64,000 nucleotides of DNA from Streptococcus mitis (GTDB taxonomy: Bacteria; Bacillota; Bacilli; Lactobacillales; Streptococcaceae): assembly GCA_001560895.1 (NCBI GenBank), contig CP014326.1, forward strand, positions 632,001-696,000. The letters are read 5' to 3'. How positions within the stretch are numbered: the stretch's first letter is position 1; each line of letters begins with the position of its first letter. This document shows positions 1-7,225 of the stretch, one piece after another. The notes below the pieces were generated by a model that was not told where the DNA came from, ran no database searches, and was given only the letters and a program-made list of their open reading frames with translations. Position numbers and translations under genes: made by a program.

Positions 1-354
1 TATGATAAAGTTATAGCTCAGGACCGTATTGTAGAGGTTGGTACAGCTATAAAGGATACAAAATCAGCTTCTCAAGAAAATCTTAAACCAGCTCCTCAGG
101 AAGCTAGCAAGTCTGTTCTACAAGATCAAGATGTTCAAAAACCAGAATCTCAAGAAACTACAAAACAACAAGTAGCAACTGAGAAAACGGATGTAAAACA
201 AGTGAGCTCACGTTCAGTTGAAGCCCAGCAAGATGAAAAGAACCACTTGCCAAACACTGGAACAGAGGCAGAACAGGCAGCAGTCGCAGCAGGTTTAGCT
301 CTTCTAGGTTTGAGTGCAGGATTAGTAGCCACTAAAGGTAAAAAAGAAGATTAG
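1..354 (+). CDS. C-terminal part of an LPXTG cell-wall surface protein (5' end outside window)
   Basis: The reading frame is open from base 1 and gives 117 residues. The first residues contain DRIVEVGT, which looks like the end of a G5 domain. A Gln/Lys/Ser-rich linker follows, then the sortase motif LPNTG (about residue 85), a hydrophobic segment and a positively charged tail GKKED. It would be secreted, then cut and anchored to peptidoglycan by sortase A. Its tail lacks the DTKTTVDNGAKS block shared by the three giant surface proteins further on, so it is a separate lineage. The N-terminal function is outside the window and cannot be judged. Confidence 0.85.
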   Translation, partial: YDKVIAQDRIVEVGTAIKDTKSASQENLKPAPQEASKSVLQDQDVQKPESQETTKQQVATEKTDVKQVSSRSVEAQQDEKNHLPNTGTEAEQAAVAAGLALLGLSAGLVATKGKKED

Positions 355-416
355 AAATTTTGATACCGTCTTTATCGTTAAAGATTAGAGAGAAGTTCTT
401 GTCCTAGATAGAAGAT

Positions 417-456
417 AAATCCCTTGGAATATAAGTTTCTAAGGGATTTTCTTTGT
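417..456 (+). terminator. Rho-independent terminator after the LPXTG gene
   Basis: A perfect 9-bp stem, AAATCCCTT (417-425) with AAGGGATTT (441-449), is followed by a T-rich stretch. Confidence 0.7.
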
Positions 457-499
457 ATAAAATTGTATAGTGTTATTGTCTATCCTATTTTGTAGAGAA

Positions 500-535
500 A
501 GTAAAAATCCCTAGGCCTCAACTTTCTAGGGATTT
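500..535 (-). terminator. Rho-independent terminator of the DUF3397-like gene
   Basis: Read on the minus strand, a perfect 10-bp stem AAATCCCTAG / CTAGGGATTT (526-535 and 505-514) runs into TTTTT. It lies just past the stop codon of the minus-strand gene. Confidence 0.7.
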
Positions 536-537
536 GA

Positions 538-891
538 CTATTTTATTAAGAACAATTCAACAATCATCTCGATATACATGATCAGGGTTAATAAGAATCC
601 TGCACGCCAGAAGAATTTGATGAATTTAGGATAGTAAAAGCTGCGTTTTTTCAAAAGGAAGAAAAAAACGAGAATAATGGCTAGGACTGAGAGGGCTAGG
701 CCTAGTCTAGGGAGAAAATTATGGGTAAAGGTCTTAGCTGTAATCAAGTAATACTCAAATACCAAGACCGGAAAAGCTAAATCCGCAAAGTTTCGTCCTA
801 GTTTTTTTAATCTAAACAGTTTGGTTAGGATGATGCAGACTACTAAGGTCAGTATCAATAATAAAATAGATGCTAATTTCATTAAAATCAT
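538..891 (-). CDS. Small polytopic membrane protein, DUF3397-like
   Basis: The product has about 117 residues and is almost entirely hydrophobic, with about four predicted membrane segments separated by short basic loops (KLFRLKKLGR, LLKKRSFYYPK). Size and pattern fit the DUF3397 family of Firmicute membrane proteins of unknown function; that assignment is from memory. In-frame ATGs occur at 897, 891 and 882. The predicted -10 box ends immediately before 897, so transcription should start near 891-889. I therefore prefer the ATG at 889-891 (MILMKLAS), which would give a nearly leaderless mRNA; 882 is also possible. No ribosome binding site is visible for any of them. It is divergent from mnmL. 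Confidence 0.65.
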   Translation of the reverse strand: MILMKLASILLLILTLVVCIILTKLFRLKKLGRNFADLAFPVLVFEYYLITAKTFTHNFLPRLGLALSVLAIILVFFFLLKKRSFYYPKFIKFFWRAGFLLTLIMYIEMIVELFLIK

Positions 892-897
892 ATCCAT

Positions 898-926
898 ATT
901 GTATCATAAAAAATGGCTAATGGAAA
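898..926 (-). promoter_or_regulatory. Promoter of the DUF3397-like gene
   Basis: On the minus strand a -35 TTTCCA (926-921) and a -10 TACAAT (903-898) are separated by 17 nt. It lies back-to-back with the mnmL promoter. Confidence 0.5.
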
Positions 927-961
927 CGAGAAATAGAGGAATTTATAGGAAAGTCAGGCTT

Positions 962-990
962 TTGAGATTGTGGGTGTTTTTTGTTATAAT
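962..990 (+). promoter_or_regulatory. Promoter of mnmL-mnmM operon
   Basis: TTGAGA (962-967), a 17-nt spacer, then TATAAT (985-990). The -10 ends 7 nt before the ATG at 998, so the transcript probably starts at or next to the initiation codon. Confidence 0.7.
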
Positions 991-997
991 GAAGGTT

Positions 998-1945
998 ATG
1001 AAATCTTATAATACCTTGAATGATTATTATCGAAAACTTTTTGGAGAAAAGACCTTTAAAGTCCCTATTGATGCGGGATTTGACTGTCCCAATCGTGATG
1101 GAACTGTAGCTCATGGAGGCTGTACTTTTTGTACGGTTTCAGGTTCTGGAGATGCTATCGTAGCACCGGATGCGCCTATCCGTGAGCAATTTTATAAGGA
1201 AATTGACTTTATGCATCGCAAGTGGCCAGACGTGCAGAAGTATCTGGTTTATTTTCAAAATTTTACCAATACCCATGAAAAGGTGGAAGTGATTCGGGAA
1301 CGCTATGAGCAGGCTATCAACGAGCCAGGTGTAGTGGGAATTAATATCGGAACACGCCCTGACTGTTTACCAGACGAAACCATTGAATATTTGGCTGAAT
1401 TGTCGGAGCGCATGCATGTGACGGTTGAATTGGGCTTGCAGACTACTTTTGAAACAACTTCTGATTTGATTAACCGTGCCCACTCTTATGAATTGTACGT
1501 GGAAACGGTCAAGCGTTTGAGAAAGTATCCCAAAATTGAGATTGTCTCCCATCTGATCAATGGACTTCCTGGTGAAACCCATGAGATGATGGTTGAAAAT
1601 GTCCGCCGCTGTGTCACGGATAACGATATTCAAGGAATTAAACTGCACTTGCTTCACCTGATGACCAATACGCGTATGCAACGAGATTACCACGAGGGAC
1701 GTTTGCAACTGATGAGTCAGGACGAATATGTCAAGGTCATCTGCGACCAACTGGAAATCATTCCCAAGCATATTGTTATCCATCGAATCACAGGAGATGC
1801 ACCTAGGGATATGCTGATTGGTCCTATGTGGAGCCTCAATAAATGGGAAGTTCTCAACAGTATTGAGACGGAGATGCGACGTCGTGGAAGCGTTCAAGGA
1901 TGCAAGGCTGTAAAACAGGAGTTTAATAATGAAAAGACCACTTGA
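998..1945 (+). CDS. mnmL: Radical SAM protein MnmL (YtqA, TIGR01212 type)
   Basis: The protein has 315 residues and belongs to the YtqA group of radical SAM enzymes. Recent genetics in Bacillus and streptococci places this group in conversion of cmnm5s2U34 toward nm5s2U34 in tRNA. The cluster motif is visible as C30-x11-C42-x2-C45, within GFDCPNRDGT...GGCTFC, which is the wide-spaced pattern of this family. GINIGTRPDC and VELGLQT are further radical-SAM core motifs. An ATG at 989 overlaps the -10 box and is excluded, so ATG 998 is chosen. There is no ribosome binding site and the message looks leaderless. The gene overlaps mnmM by 17 nt, consistent with a two-step pathway encoded as an operon. 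Confidence 0.88.
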   Translation: MKSYNTLNDYYRKLFGEKTFKVPIDAGFDCPNRDGTVAHGGCTFCTVSGSGDAIVAPDAPIREQFYKEIDFMHRKWPDVQKYLVYFQNFTNTHEKVEVIRERYEQAINEPGVVGINIGTRPDCLPDETIEYLAELSERMHVTVELGLQTTFETTSDLINRAHSYELYVETVKRLRKYPKIEIVSHLINGLPGETHEMMVENVRRCVTDNDIQGIKLHLLHLMTNTRMQRDYHEGRLQLMSQDEYVKVICDQLEIIPKHIVIHRITGDAPRDMLIGPMWSLNKWEVLNSIETEMRRRGSVQGCKAVKQEFNNEKTT

Positions 1946-2486
1946 GATGGCACATGATTTTTTAGATGAGGTTGTAACTCAGGACGATACCGTAGTGGAT
2001 GCGACCATGGGAAATGGGCATGATACTCTATTTCTAGCCAAGCTAGCCAAGCAAGTCTATGCCTTTGATATTCAGGAGCAAGCCTTGGAAAAGACGCAAG
2101 AGCGTTTGGACCAGGCTGGAATGACAAATGCCCAGTTAATCTTGCAAGGTCATGAGACACTGGACCAGTTTGTGACAGAAGCCAAGGCAGGGATTTTTAA
2201 TCTGGGCTATCTGCCGTCAGCTGATAAGTCTGTCATCACCCGACCTCAGACAACTATTGAAGCATTAGAAAAGCTGTGTGGTTTACTTGTCAAAGGTGGA
2301 CGAATTGCCATTATGATTTACTATGGTCATGAAGGAGGAGACATCGAGAAAGATGCTGTCTTGGATTTTGTTAGCCAGTTGAACCAACAAGAGTACACAG
2401 CTACCATTTATCGAACCCTGAATCAAGTTAACAACCCACCATTTTTAGTGATGATTGAAAAATTAGAAAGATATAGACATGGATAA
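1929..2486 (+). CDS. mnmM: tRNA 5-aminomethyl-2-thiouridine methyltransferase MnmM (YtqB)
   Basis: This 185-residue class I SAM-dependent methyltransferase was formerly called an rRNA-methylase-like protein and is now known as MnmM. It methylates nm5s2U34 to mnm5s2U34 in tRNA. Motif I is VVDATMGNGHDT (residues about 22-33), and NLGYLPSADK (about 91-100) is the family's catalytic-loop signature. AGGAG at 1916-1920 lies 8 nt before ATG 1929, so the start is well supported. It overlaps mnmL by 17 nt and the next small gene by 8 nt, so all three are translationally coupled. Confidence 0.88.
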   Translation: MKRPLEMAHDFLDEVVTQDDTVVDATMGNGHDTLFLAKLAKQVYAFDIQEQALEKTQERLDQAGMTNAQLILQGHETLDQFVTEAKAGIFNLGYLPSADKSVITRPQTTIEALEKLCGLLVKGGRIAIMIYYGHEGGDIEKDAVLDFVSQLNQQEYTATIYRTLNQVNNPPFLVMIEKLERYRHG

Positions 2487-2733
2487 ACAATATCTACGTG
2501 AAAAGCTGGATGCCATGCGCCAGAATTTTGTTGAATCAACCCACCACGAACGAGCGGTGGGGGTGTTAGATCAAGCGCATATGAGCAAAAAAATGCTTAA
2601 AATCAAGAAAAAATTAGTTGCTCTTGAAATGGAACGGTGCCAGAGAAAAATTGAGCACAAAGATTGTTCCAAGATTGACCAAAAAATCAAAGAGCAGAAG
2701 GAGATATTTGAATTCTGTTGTAAAAAAGACTAA
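2479..2733 (+). CDS. Small basic, helical hypothetical protein
   Basis: This 84-residue lysine-rich protein appears to be mostly alpha-helical, with two heptad-like stretches (HMSKKMLKIKKKLVALEMERC and CSKIDQKIKEQKEIF). It ends in FCCKKD and has four cysteines. There are no membrane segments or signal peptide. Its ATG lies inside the mnmM stop region (8-nt overlap), and its stop is 11 nt before the antiporter start, so it belongs to the mnmLM transcript. I do not recognise the family. A role beside tRNA modification is only a guess from position. Confidence 0.7.
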   Translation: MDKQYLREKLDAMRQNFVESTHHERAVGVLDQAHMSKKMLKIKKKLVALEMERCQRKIEHKDCSKIDQKIKEQKEIFEFCCKKD

Positions 2734-2744
2734 GGAGGAAGTGC

Positions 2745-4799
2745 GTGGAATTACTGATTTACCTAATCCTATTTTTACTGGTCTTGATTGTCTCAAGTAC
2801 AACCAATAAGCTTCTGCCCTTTTTGCCTCTCCCTTTGGTGCAAATTCTTTTGGGAACTGTGATTGGTCTCTTTTTACCTAATACCGACTTTCACCTCAAT
2901 ACGGAGTTGTTTTTGGCCCTGGTTATCGGGCCCTTGCTTTTCCGAGAGTCGGAAGAAGCGGATATTACAGCTATTTTAAAACACTGGCGAATTATTGTTT
3001 ATCTCATATTTCCAGTGATTTTTATCTCGACTCTGAGTTTGGGTGGCTTGGCCCATCTTCTTTGGCTTAGCCTTCCCTTGGTGGCTTGCTTGGCTGTTGG
3101 GGCAGCCCTTGGGCCTACGGACTTGGTGGCTTTTGCTTCTCTTTCGGAGCGCTTTAGCTTTCCTAAGCGCGTGTCCAATATCCTTAAGGGTGAAGGACTC
3201 TTGAATGATGCTTCTGGTTTGGTGGCCTTTCAGGTAGCCTTGACAGCTTGGACAACAGGAGCCTTTTCCCTTGGGCAAGCTAGTAGTTCGCTTATCTTTT
3301 CAATCCTAGGCGGTTTTTTAGTTGGCTTTTTAACAGCTATGACCAACCGTTTCCTCCATACCTTCTTGCTGAGTGTGCGAGCAACGGATATTGCCAGCGA
3401 ACTTTTATTAGAATTGAGTTTGCCTCTGGTGACCTTCTTCCTGGCAGAAGAAGTCCATGTTTCAGGAATTATTGCCGTGGTGGTTGCTGGGATTTTAAAG
3501 GCAAGCCGTTTTAAGAAAATTACTCTCCTTGAAGCCCAAGTGGATACGGTGACTGAGACGGTCTGGCATACAGTGAACTTTATGCTCAACGGTTCTGTCT
3601 TTGTGATTTTAGGGATGGAGTTGGAAATGATAGCAGAACCTATCTTGACCAATCCAATCTATAATCCTCTACTCTTACTAGTATCTCTTTTAGCCCTTAC
3701 CTTTGTCCTCTTTGCCATTCGTTTTGTCATGATCTATGGCTATTTTGCCTATAGGACTAGACGACTCAAGAAAAAGCTAAATAAGTATATAAAGGATATG
3801 CTTCTCCTGACCTTCTCAGGTGTTAAGGGAACCGTGTCGATTGCTACGATTCTTTTGATACCAAGTAATCTAGAGCAGGAGTATCCTCTCTTACTTTTCC
3901 TCGTTGCAGGTGTGACGCTGGTAAGCTTTTTAACAGGTCTCTTAATCCTGCCTCATCTTTCGGATGAACAGGAAGAAAGCAAGAATTATCTCATGCATAT
4001 TGCTATTTTGAATGAAGTAACGCTAGAGTTAGAAAAAGAGTTGGAAGGGACCAGAAATAAACTTCCCCTCTATGCGGCTATTGACAATTATCATGGACGT
4101 ATTGAAAATCTTATCCTGAGCCAAGAAAATAAGGGTGAGCAAGAAGACTGGGAGGCCTTGAAACTTCTCATCCTCAGTATTGAAAGTGATGGTTTAGAAC
4201 AAGCCTACGAAGAAGGCAAGATGAGTGAGCGTGCCTATCGAGTCTACCAACGTTATCTGAAAAACATGGAACAAAGCATCAATCGCAAGTTTGCTTCACG
4301 ATTGACCTATTATTTCCTTGTTTCCTTGCGGATTTTACGTTTTCTCCTTCACGAAGTCTTTACCTTAGGCAAGACCTTCCGCAGTTGGAAAAATGAAGAA
4401 TCTAAGAAACTCAGAGCCCTTGACTATGACCAAATTGCAGAGCTCTATCTAGAAAATACAGAGATGATTATCGAAAGTTTGGAGAACCTAAAAGGAGTTT
4501 ATAAGAGTTCTTTAATCAGCTTCATGCAGGATTCTCGTCTCCGAGAAACAGCTATTATTACCAGTGGTGCTTTTGTCGAACGGGTTATCAATCGTGTCAA
4601 ACCCAACAATATCGATGAAATGCTGAGAGGCTATTATCTGGAGCGCAAGTTGATTTTCGAATATGAAGAGAAACGATTGATTACAACCAAGTATGCCAAG
4701 AAGTTACGACAAAATGTGAATAACTTAGAGAACTATTCCTTGAAGGAAGCTGCCAATACCCTGCCTTATGATATGGTGGAATTGGTAAGAAGAAATTAA
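2745..4799 (+). CDS. CPA1-family Na+/H+ antiporter
   Basis: The 684-residue protein has about 12 membrane segments in residues 1-405 and a long charged cytoplasmic C-terminal part (about 410-684). Features of the CPA1/NhaP fold are the segment GAALGPTDLVAF, the ND pair in KGEGLLNDASGLVAF (ion-binding Asp expected here) and FSGVKGTVSIA. It exchanges external H+ for internal Na+ or K+. The start is GTG 2745, preceded by a strong AAGGAGGAA (2732-2740) that overlaps the stop of the upstream gene. It is the last gene of the mnmL transcript or is followed closely by the YihY gene (27 nt gap). Confidence 0.85.
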   Translation: MELLIYLILFLLVLIVSSTTNKLLPFLPLPLVQILLGTVIGLFLPNTDFHLNTELFLALVIGPLLFRESEEADITAILKHWRIIVYLIFPVIFISTLSLGGLAHLLWLSLPLVACLAVGAALGPTDLVAFASLSERFSFPKRVSNILKGEGLLNDASGLVAFQVALTAWTTGAFSLGQASSSLIFSILGGFLVGFLTAMTNRFLHTFLLSVRATDIASELLLELSLPLVTFFLAEEVHVSGIIAVVVAGILKASRFKKITLLEAQVDTVTETVWHTVNFMLNGSVFVILGMELEMIAEPILTNPIYNPLLLLVSLLALTFVLFAIRFVMIYGYFAYRTRRLKKKLNKYIKDMLLLTFSGVKGTVSIATILLIPSNLEQEYPLLLFLVAGVTLVSFLTGLLILPHLSDEQEESKNYLMHIAILNEVTLELEKELEGTRNKLPLYAAIDNYHGRIENLILSQENKGEQEDWEALKLLILSIESDGLEQAYEEGKMSERAYRVYQRYLKNMEQSINRKFASRLTYYFLVSLRILRFLLHEVFTLGKTFRSWKNEESKKLRALDYDQIAELYLENTEMIIESLENLKGVYKSSLISFMQDSRLRETAIITSGAFVERVINRVKPNNIDEMLRGYYLERKLIFEYEEKRLITTKYAKKLRQNVNNLENYSLKEAANTLPYDMVELVRRN

Positions 4800-4826
4800 T
4801 CAAGATTGTAAATAAAGGAGTATGAC

Positions 4827-5687
4827 ATGAAGAAGTGGTGGAAAGAGCTGATAGATAAGCCTTTATTAAAAGCATTTTTGCATTATTATCAAGTATCAGA
4901 TAGTGAGTTTACCAGTGTCGCAGTAGCCTACTATTGGTTGATTTCGATTTTTCCATTGCTTTTGGTGGTGGTCAATATCCTCCCCTATTTTCAGATTCCA
5001 GTTTCCAATTTTTTAAAGGTTGTCAATGAATTTTTACCGGATACTATGTATGATGTGGTGGCAAAGATTATCACAGAAGTGTTGACCCAACCTTCAACGG
5101 GTTTATTGAGTTTTGCGGTTTTGTCAGCCCTATGGACCTTTTCAAAATCCATGAATTTCCTACAGAAAGCTTTTAATAAAGCCTACGGAGTTGCTAAAAA
5201 TCGTGGAATGATTTCCCGTCAGCTCATGAGTTTGTTTGTCAGTTTTGGCTTGCAGATTCTCTTCGCCTTAGCTCTGTTTCTCAGTGTCTTTGGTCGTATG
5301 CTTCTCAACCTTATCAAGAATCACTGGAAATCGGATAGTCCTATCTTTGATTATCTGCAAGACCTAACAGGCCCCTTGATCTATACCTTGATTTTCGCTA
5401 TCTTGGTCATGCTTTATTATTTCCTGCCTAATGTTACGGTCCGACGAATTCGCTATGTGTTGCCAGGTAGTGCCTTTGTCTTGTTGACTCTGGCCTTACT
5501 GCTCAACATCTTTTCAGTCTATGTCAACAATTATGTCAATCACCTAGTAGACGTCCGCTTTTTCAGTTCCGTCGTCGTGGTGGTTATGATGTTCTGGTTT
5601 ATTCTCATTGCTAAGATTTTGATTGTCGGCGCGGTGATTAATGCCAGTGTGCAGAGTTTGAAAGATCTGAATTTTAGAAAAGACTAA
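4827..5687 (+). CDS. YihY/virulence factor BrkB family membrane protein
   Basis: This is a 286-residue polytopic membrane protein. The motif VAVAYYWLISIFPLLLVVVNIL near residues 30-52 and the LSALWTFSKSMNFLQKAFNKAYG segment (about 94-116) are characteristic of the YihY/BrkB (YhjD) family. About six membrane helices can be counted. The family was once called ribonuclease BN by mistake and its transport role is not settled. AAAGGAG lies 6 nt before the ATG. Its normal terminator seems to have been broken by the insertion that follows. Confidence 0.85.
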   Translation: MKKWWKELIDKPLLKAFLHYYQVSDSEFTSVAVAYYWLISIFPLLLVVVNILPYFQIPVSNFLKVVNEFLPDTMYDVVAKIITEVLTQPSTGLLSFAVLSALWTFSKSMNFLQKAFNKAYGVAKNRGMISRQLMSLFVSFGLQILFALALFLSVFGRMLLNLIKNHWKSDSPIFDYLQDLTGPLIYTLIFAILVMLYYFLPNVTVRRIRYVLPGSAFVLLTLALLLNIFSVYVNNYVNHLVDVRFFSSVVVVVMMFWFILIAKILIVGAVINASVQSLKDLNFRKD

Positions 5688-5706
5688 CGAATTTTTAATT
5701 CATTAC

Positions 5707-5725
5707 AAAACGCATAATATCAAGG
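5707..5725 (+). other. Left half of a broken terminator stem at an insertion boundary
   Basis: AAAACGCATAATATCAAGG matches, with one difference, the left arm of the complete terminator at 12146-12193. No right arm (TGATATTATGCGTTTT) was found between here and queA. It fits the remains of the YihY-gene terminator, cut where foreign DNA begins. Confidence 0.5.
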
Positions 5726-5727
5726 TT

Positions 5728-6012
5728 GATGCACGAAAATTCCACGAGGCCAACTATAGTCAGAAAGCTGAACAACAAGCCAAAACGTCCAAAAAAGGCG
5801 GCAAAAAGCAAGCACCTGCAAGCAACGTGCCGAAATGGTCAAATCCTGATTATGTCAACGAATTAGACCCAAAAATCGTTGATATGCTAGTAGAATTTCA
5901 CAAGTCACAATGCACTTTGGAAACTCCCGAGGCACAAGCAGAAATCGCCCAAAAACGTGAAGAAATCGAGCAAAGGAGAGCTGAGCTTGAGGATAAAAAC
6001 AAGAGCTTTTGA
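5728..6012 (+). pseudogene. 3' remnant of a phage/mobile-element replication-type protein
   Basis: A reading frame with no good start runs from the broken terminator to TGA 6012. It encodes a linker rich in Lys and Ala (QKAEQQAKTSKKGGKKQAPA), then VPKWSNPDYVN, then a charged coiled coil (QAEIAQKREEIEQRRAELED). A WSNxDY block near the C-terminus is reminiscent of DnaD-type phage replication proteins; this comparison is from memory and weak. GTG 5827 could start a 61-residue peptide but has no clear ribosome binding site. I read it as the tail of a gene whose 5' part was lost. Confidence 0.5.
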
Positions 6013-6082
6013 ACCGCTTGAACAAATAGAGTTTCGCAAGTATTATGCTTACAAATTACTTGAGCAATTAACTAAAATATAA
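5987..6082 (+). CDS. Possible 31-residue peptide overlapping the remnant
   Basis: A short reading frame starts at TTG 5987, 7 nt after AGGAGAG, and ends at TAA 6082, next to the 6081-6110 hairpin. The peptide is basic at the start (RIKTRAFEPLEQIEF) and ends YYAYKLLEQLTKI. Overlapping small genes with this geometry are common in phage-derived operons. It may be non-functional like the remnant it overlaps. Confidence 0.3.
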   Translation: MRIKTRAFEPLEQIEFRKYYAYKLLEQLTKI

Positions 6083-6117
6083 ACCCTGCCTTTATATCTA
6101 GGCAGGGTTTATATTTT
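6081..6117. terminator. Bidirectional terminator hairpin
   Basis: A perfect 10-bp stem AAACCCTGCC (6081-6090) / GGCAGGGTTT (6101-6110) has AT-rich tails on both sides. It sits at the 3' end of the minus-strand secreted-protein gene (intended stop at 6116-6118) and of the plus-strand remnant. Confidence 0.7.
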
Positions 6118-6774
6118 AGAAATTCACGTAGCTTGTTTCGGTTTTTACATACCCAGTATAATCTGAGTTTCTATAGTATTCAGTGATAAACTTCCATTTT
6201 CTTTGAGAAAGATGGATATAAGTACTTTTTATGTAGTATGGATATGGGCTTTGTGAATCCAAGTAAGACTGATAAGCTTGTATACCAAAATATGCTCCAC
6301 CAATTATGCCACTCCATGGCCCCCCAATATAGAACCTATAAAGCCAAACATCGCGGTTATTCCAGAATCAATCATGAAGTGAGCGAATGTGTTGGCTTGT
6401 TTATTCCCATGTATTGTGTTGACGTAATTCCAAACATTAGGATCGTATGATCTAAAAGATATATTTAGATCGAGTTCATTCTTTTGATAAGCCATATAAA
6501 ATGACCCATTGATATAGACGCCATCAGCACCTCGTTCAATAGTGTCTACACTTCCATTTGGATTGAGCACCTCAAGAATTTCATCACTTAAAATATTTAC
6601 TTGCGTATCTCCGAACCGCACTGATGAGCCATTCTCAAACTGAGCCTCACCAGATACAACTTTAGAGTTTGCCGATAAGCTATCATCAGCAAAAACAACA
6701 AGCGACGGGGAAATGCTAGACATACAGAAAACAGACATAACTAGCAAACACATGCATTTAGACATCTTAGACAT
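6116..6774 (-). pseudogene. Secreted protein gene with a frameshift at a G6 tract
   Basis: Minus-strand translation starts at 6774 behind AAAGGAG (8-nt spacing). It gives a clear signal peptide (MSKMSKCMCLLVM...SLVVFA, cleavage about residue 29) and continues in frame to TAA at 6304 (156 residues, ending GGHGVA). A run of six C (6320-6325, GGGGGG in the gene) lies just before this stop. Shifting one frame there opens a further 68 codons or so, rich in Tyr, to a stop at 6116-6118 immediately before a terminator. The intact product would be about 219 residues, exported, with a Gly-rich hydrophobic stretch (FGFIGSILGG...GIIGGAYFG) followed by an aromatic C-terminus. A bacteriocin-like secreted protein is possible. 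I cannot tell a real frameshift or phase variation from a sequencing error. Confidence 0.6.
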
Positions 6775-6795
6775 AACGGAAACTCCTTTGTATTT

Positions 6796-6824
6796 TTGAT
6801 TTTTTTCAACTTTTGTTATACAAT
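6796..6824 (+). promoter_or_regulatory. Promoter of the two-TM miniprotein gene
   Basis: TTGATT (6796-6801), a 17-nt spacer, then TACAAT (6819-6824). It lies within the divergent intergenic region shared with the secreted-protein gene. Confidence 0.5.
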
Positions 6825-6854
6825 AAAACCAAATAAAAAGAAAGCGGTAACAAT

Positions 6855-7052
6855 ATGCTTAATGTGAAAATTTTTTATATATTTTTCTTTTTGATCTTTG
6901 TCGAAACTACAGGCTTGTTGTTGTTGAAAAACGGTCTTGAAAGAGGTTATTTAGATACAGGAGCTATCATCCTTGCAGTTTTTTCATTTGCTTTCTACAA
7001 CCTATGTTCATTCGGTTGGGTCTACTTTACAATAAAAAACCATAAAAAATAA
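6855..7052 (+). CDS. Two-transmembrane miniprotein
   Basis: The 65-residue protein has two hydrophobic helices (about 5-25 and 34-57) joined by a short polar loop (KNGLERGYLDTG) and ends in a basic tail (IKNHKK). It has its own promoter and a strong terminator and is divergent from the secreted-protein gene. Small two-helix membrane proteins beside secreted peptides are often immunity factors, which is the basis for a tentative toxin/immunity reading. The ribosome binding site is weak (GAAAG, well upstream). I recognise no family. Confidence 0.55.
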   Translation: MLNVKIFYIFFFLIFVETTGLLLLKNGLERGYLDTGAIILAVFSFAFYNLCSFGWVYFTIKNHKK

Positions 7053-7093
7053 ATAGACGTATTTTCAAAAAAAGATTGCATATTTATATCAGT

Positions 7094-7123
7094 AAAACGA
7101 CGATTTAAATCGTCGTTTTTTTG
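7094..7123 (+). terminator. Terminator after the miniprotein gene
   Basis: A perfect palindrome of two 13-nt arms, AAAACGACGATTT and AAATCGTCGTTTT (7094-7119), is followed by more T. It could also act in the other direction for queA. Confidence 0.75.
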
Positions 7124-7225
7124 TATAACTCCCCCTGAAATTTATTTTAATTATGCAAATTTCACGTATTTTTGGTGCTGAGACAACGATTCTGAGAGCT
7201 TTTCAGACTTTTTTGATTGTAAAAA

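Noticed and set aside
821-997. N-terminal extension of the mnmL frame upstream of 998
   Set aside because: It would overlap both divergent promoters and the start of the DUF3397-like gene, and the residues do not resemble the family.
6238-6450. 70-codon plus-strand frame opposite the secreted-protein gene
   Set aside because: No ribosome binding site; the minus strand has a signal peptide, a good ribosome binding site and a terminator.
7131-7225. Stem TGAAATTT/AAATTTCA as the queA terminator
   Set aside because: It is AT-only with a 13-nt loop and no T-run in the queA direction; too weak to call.
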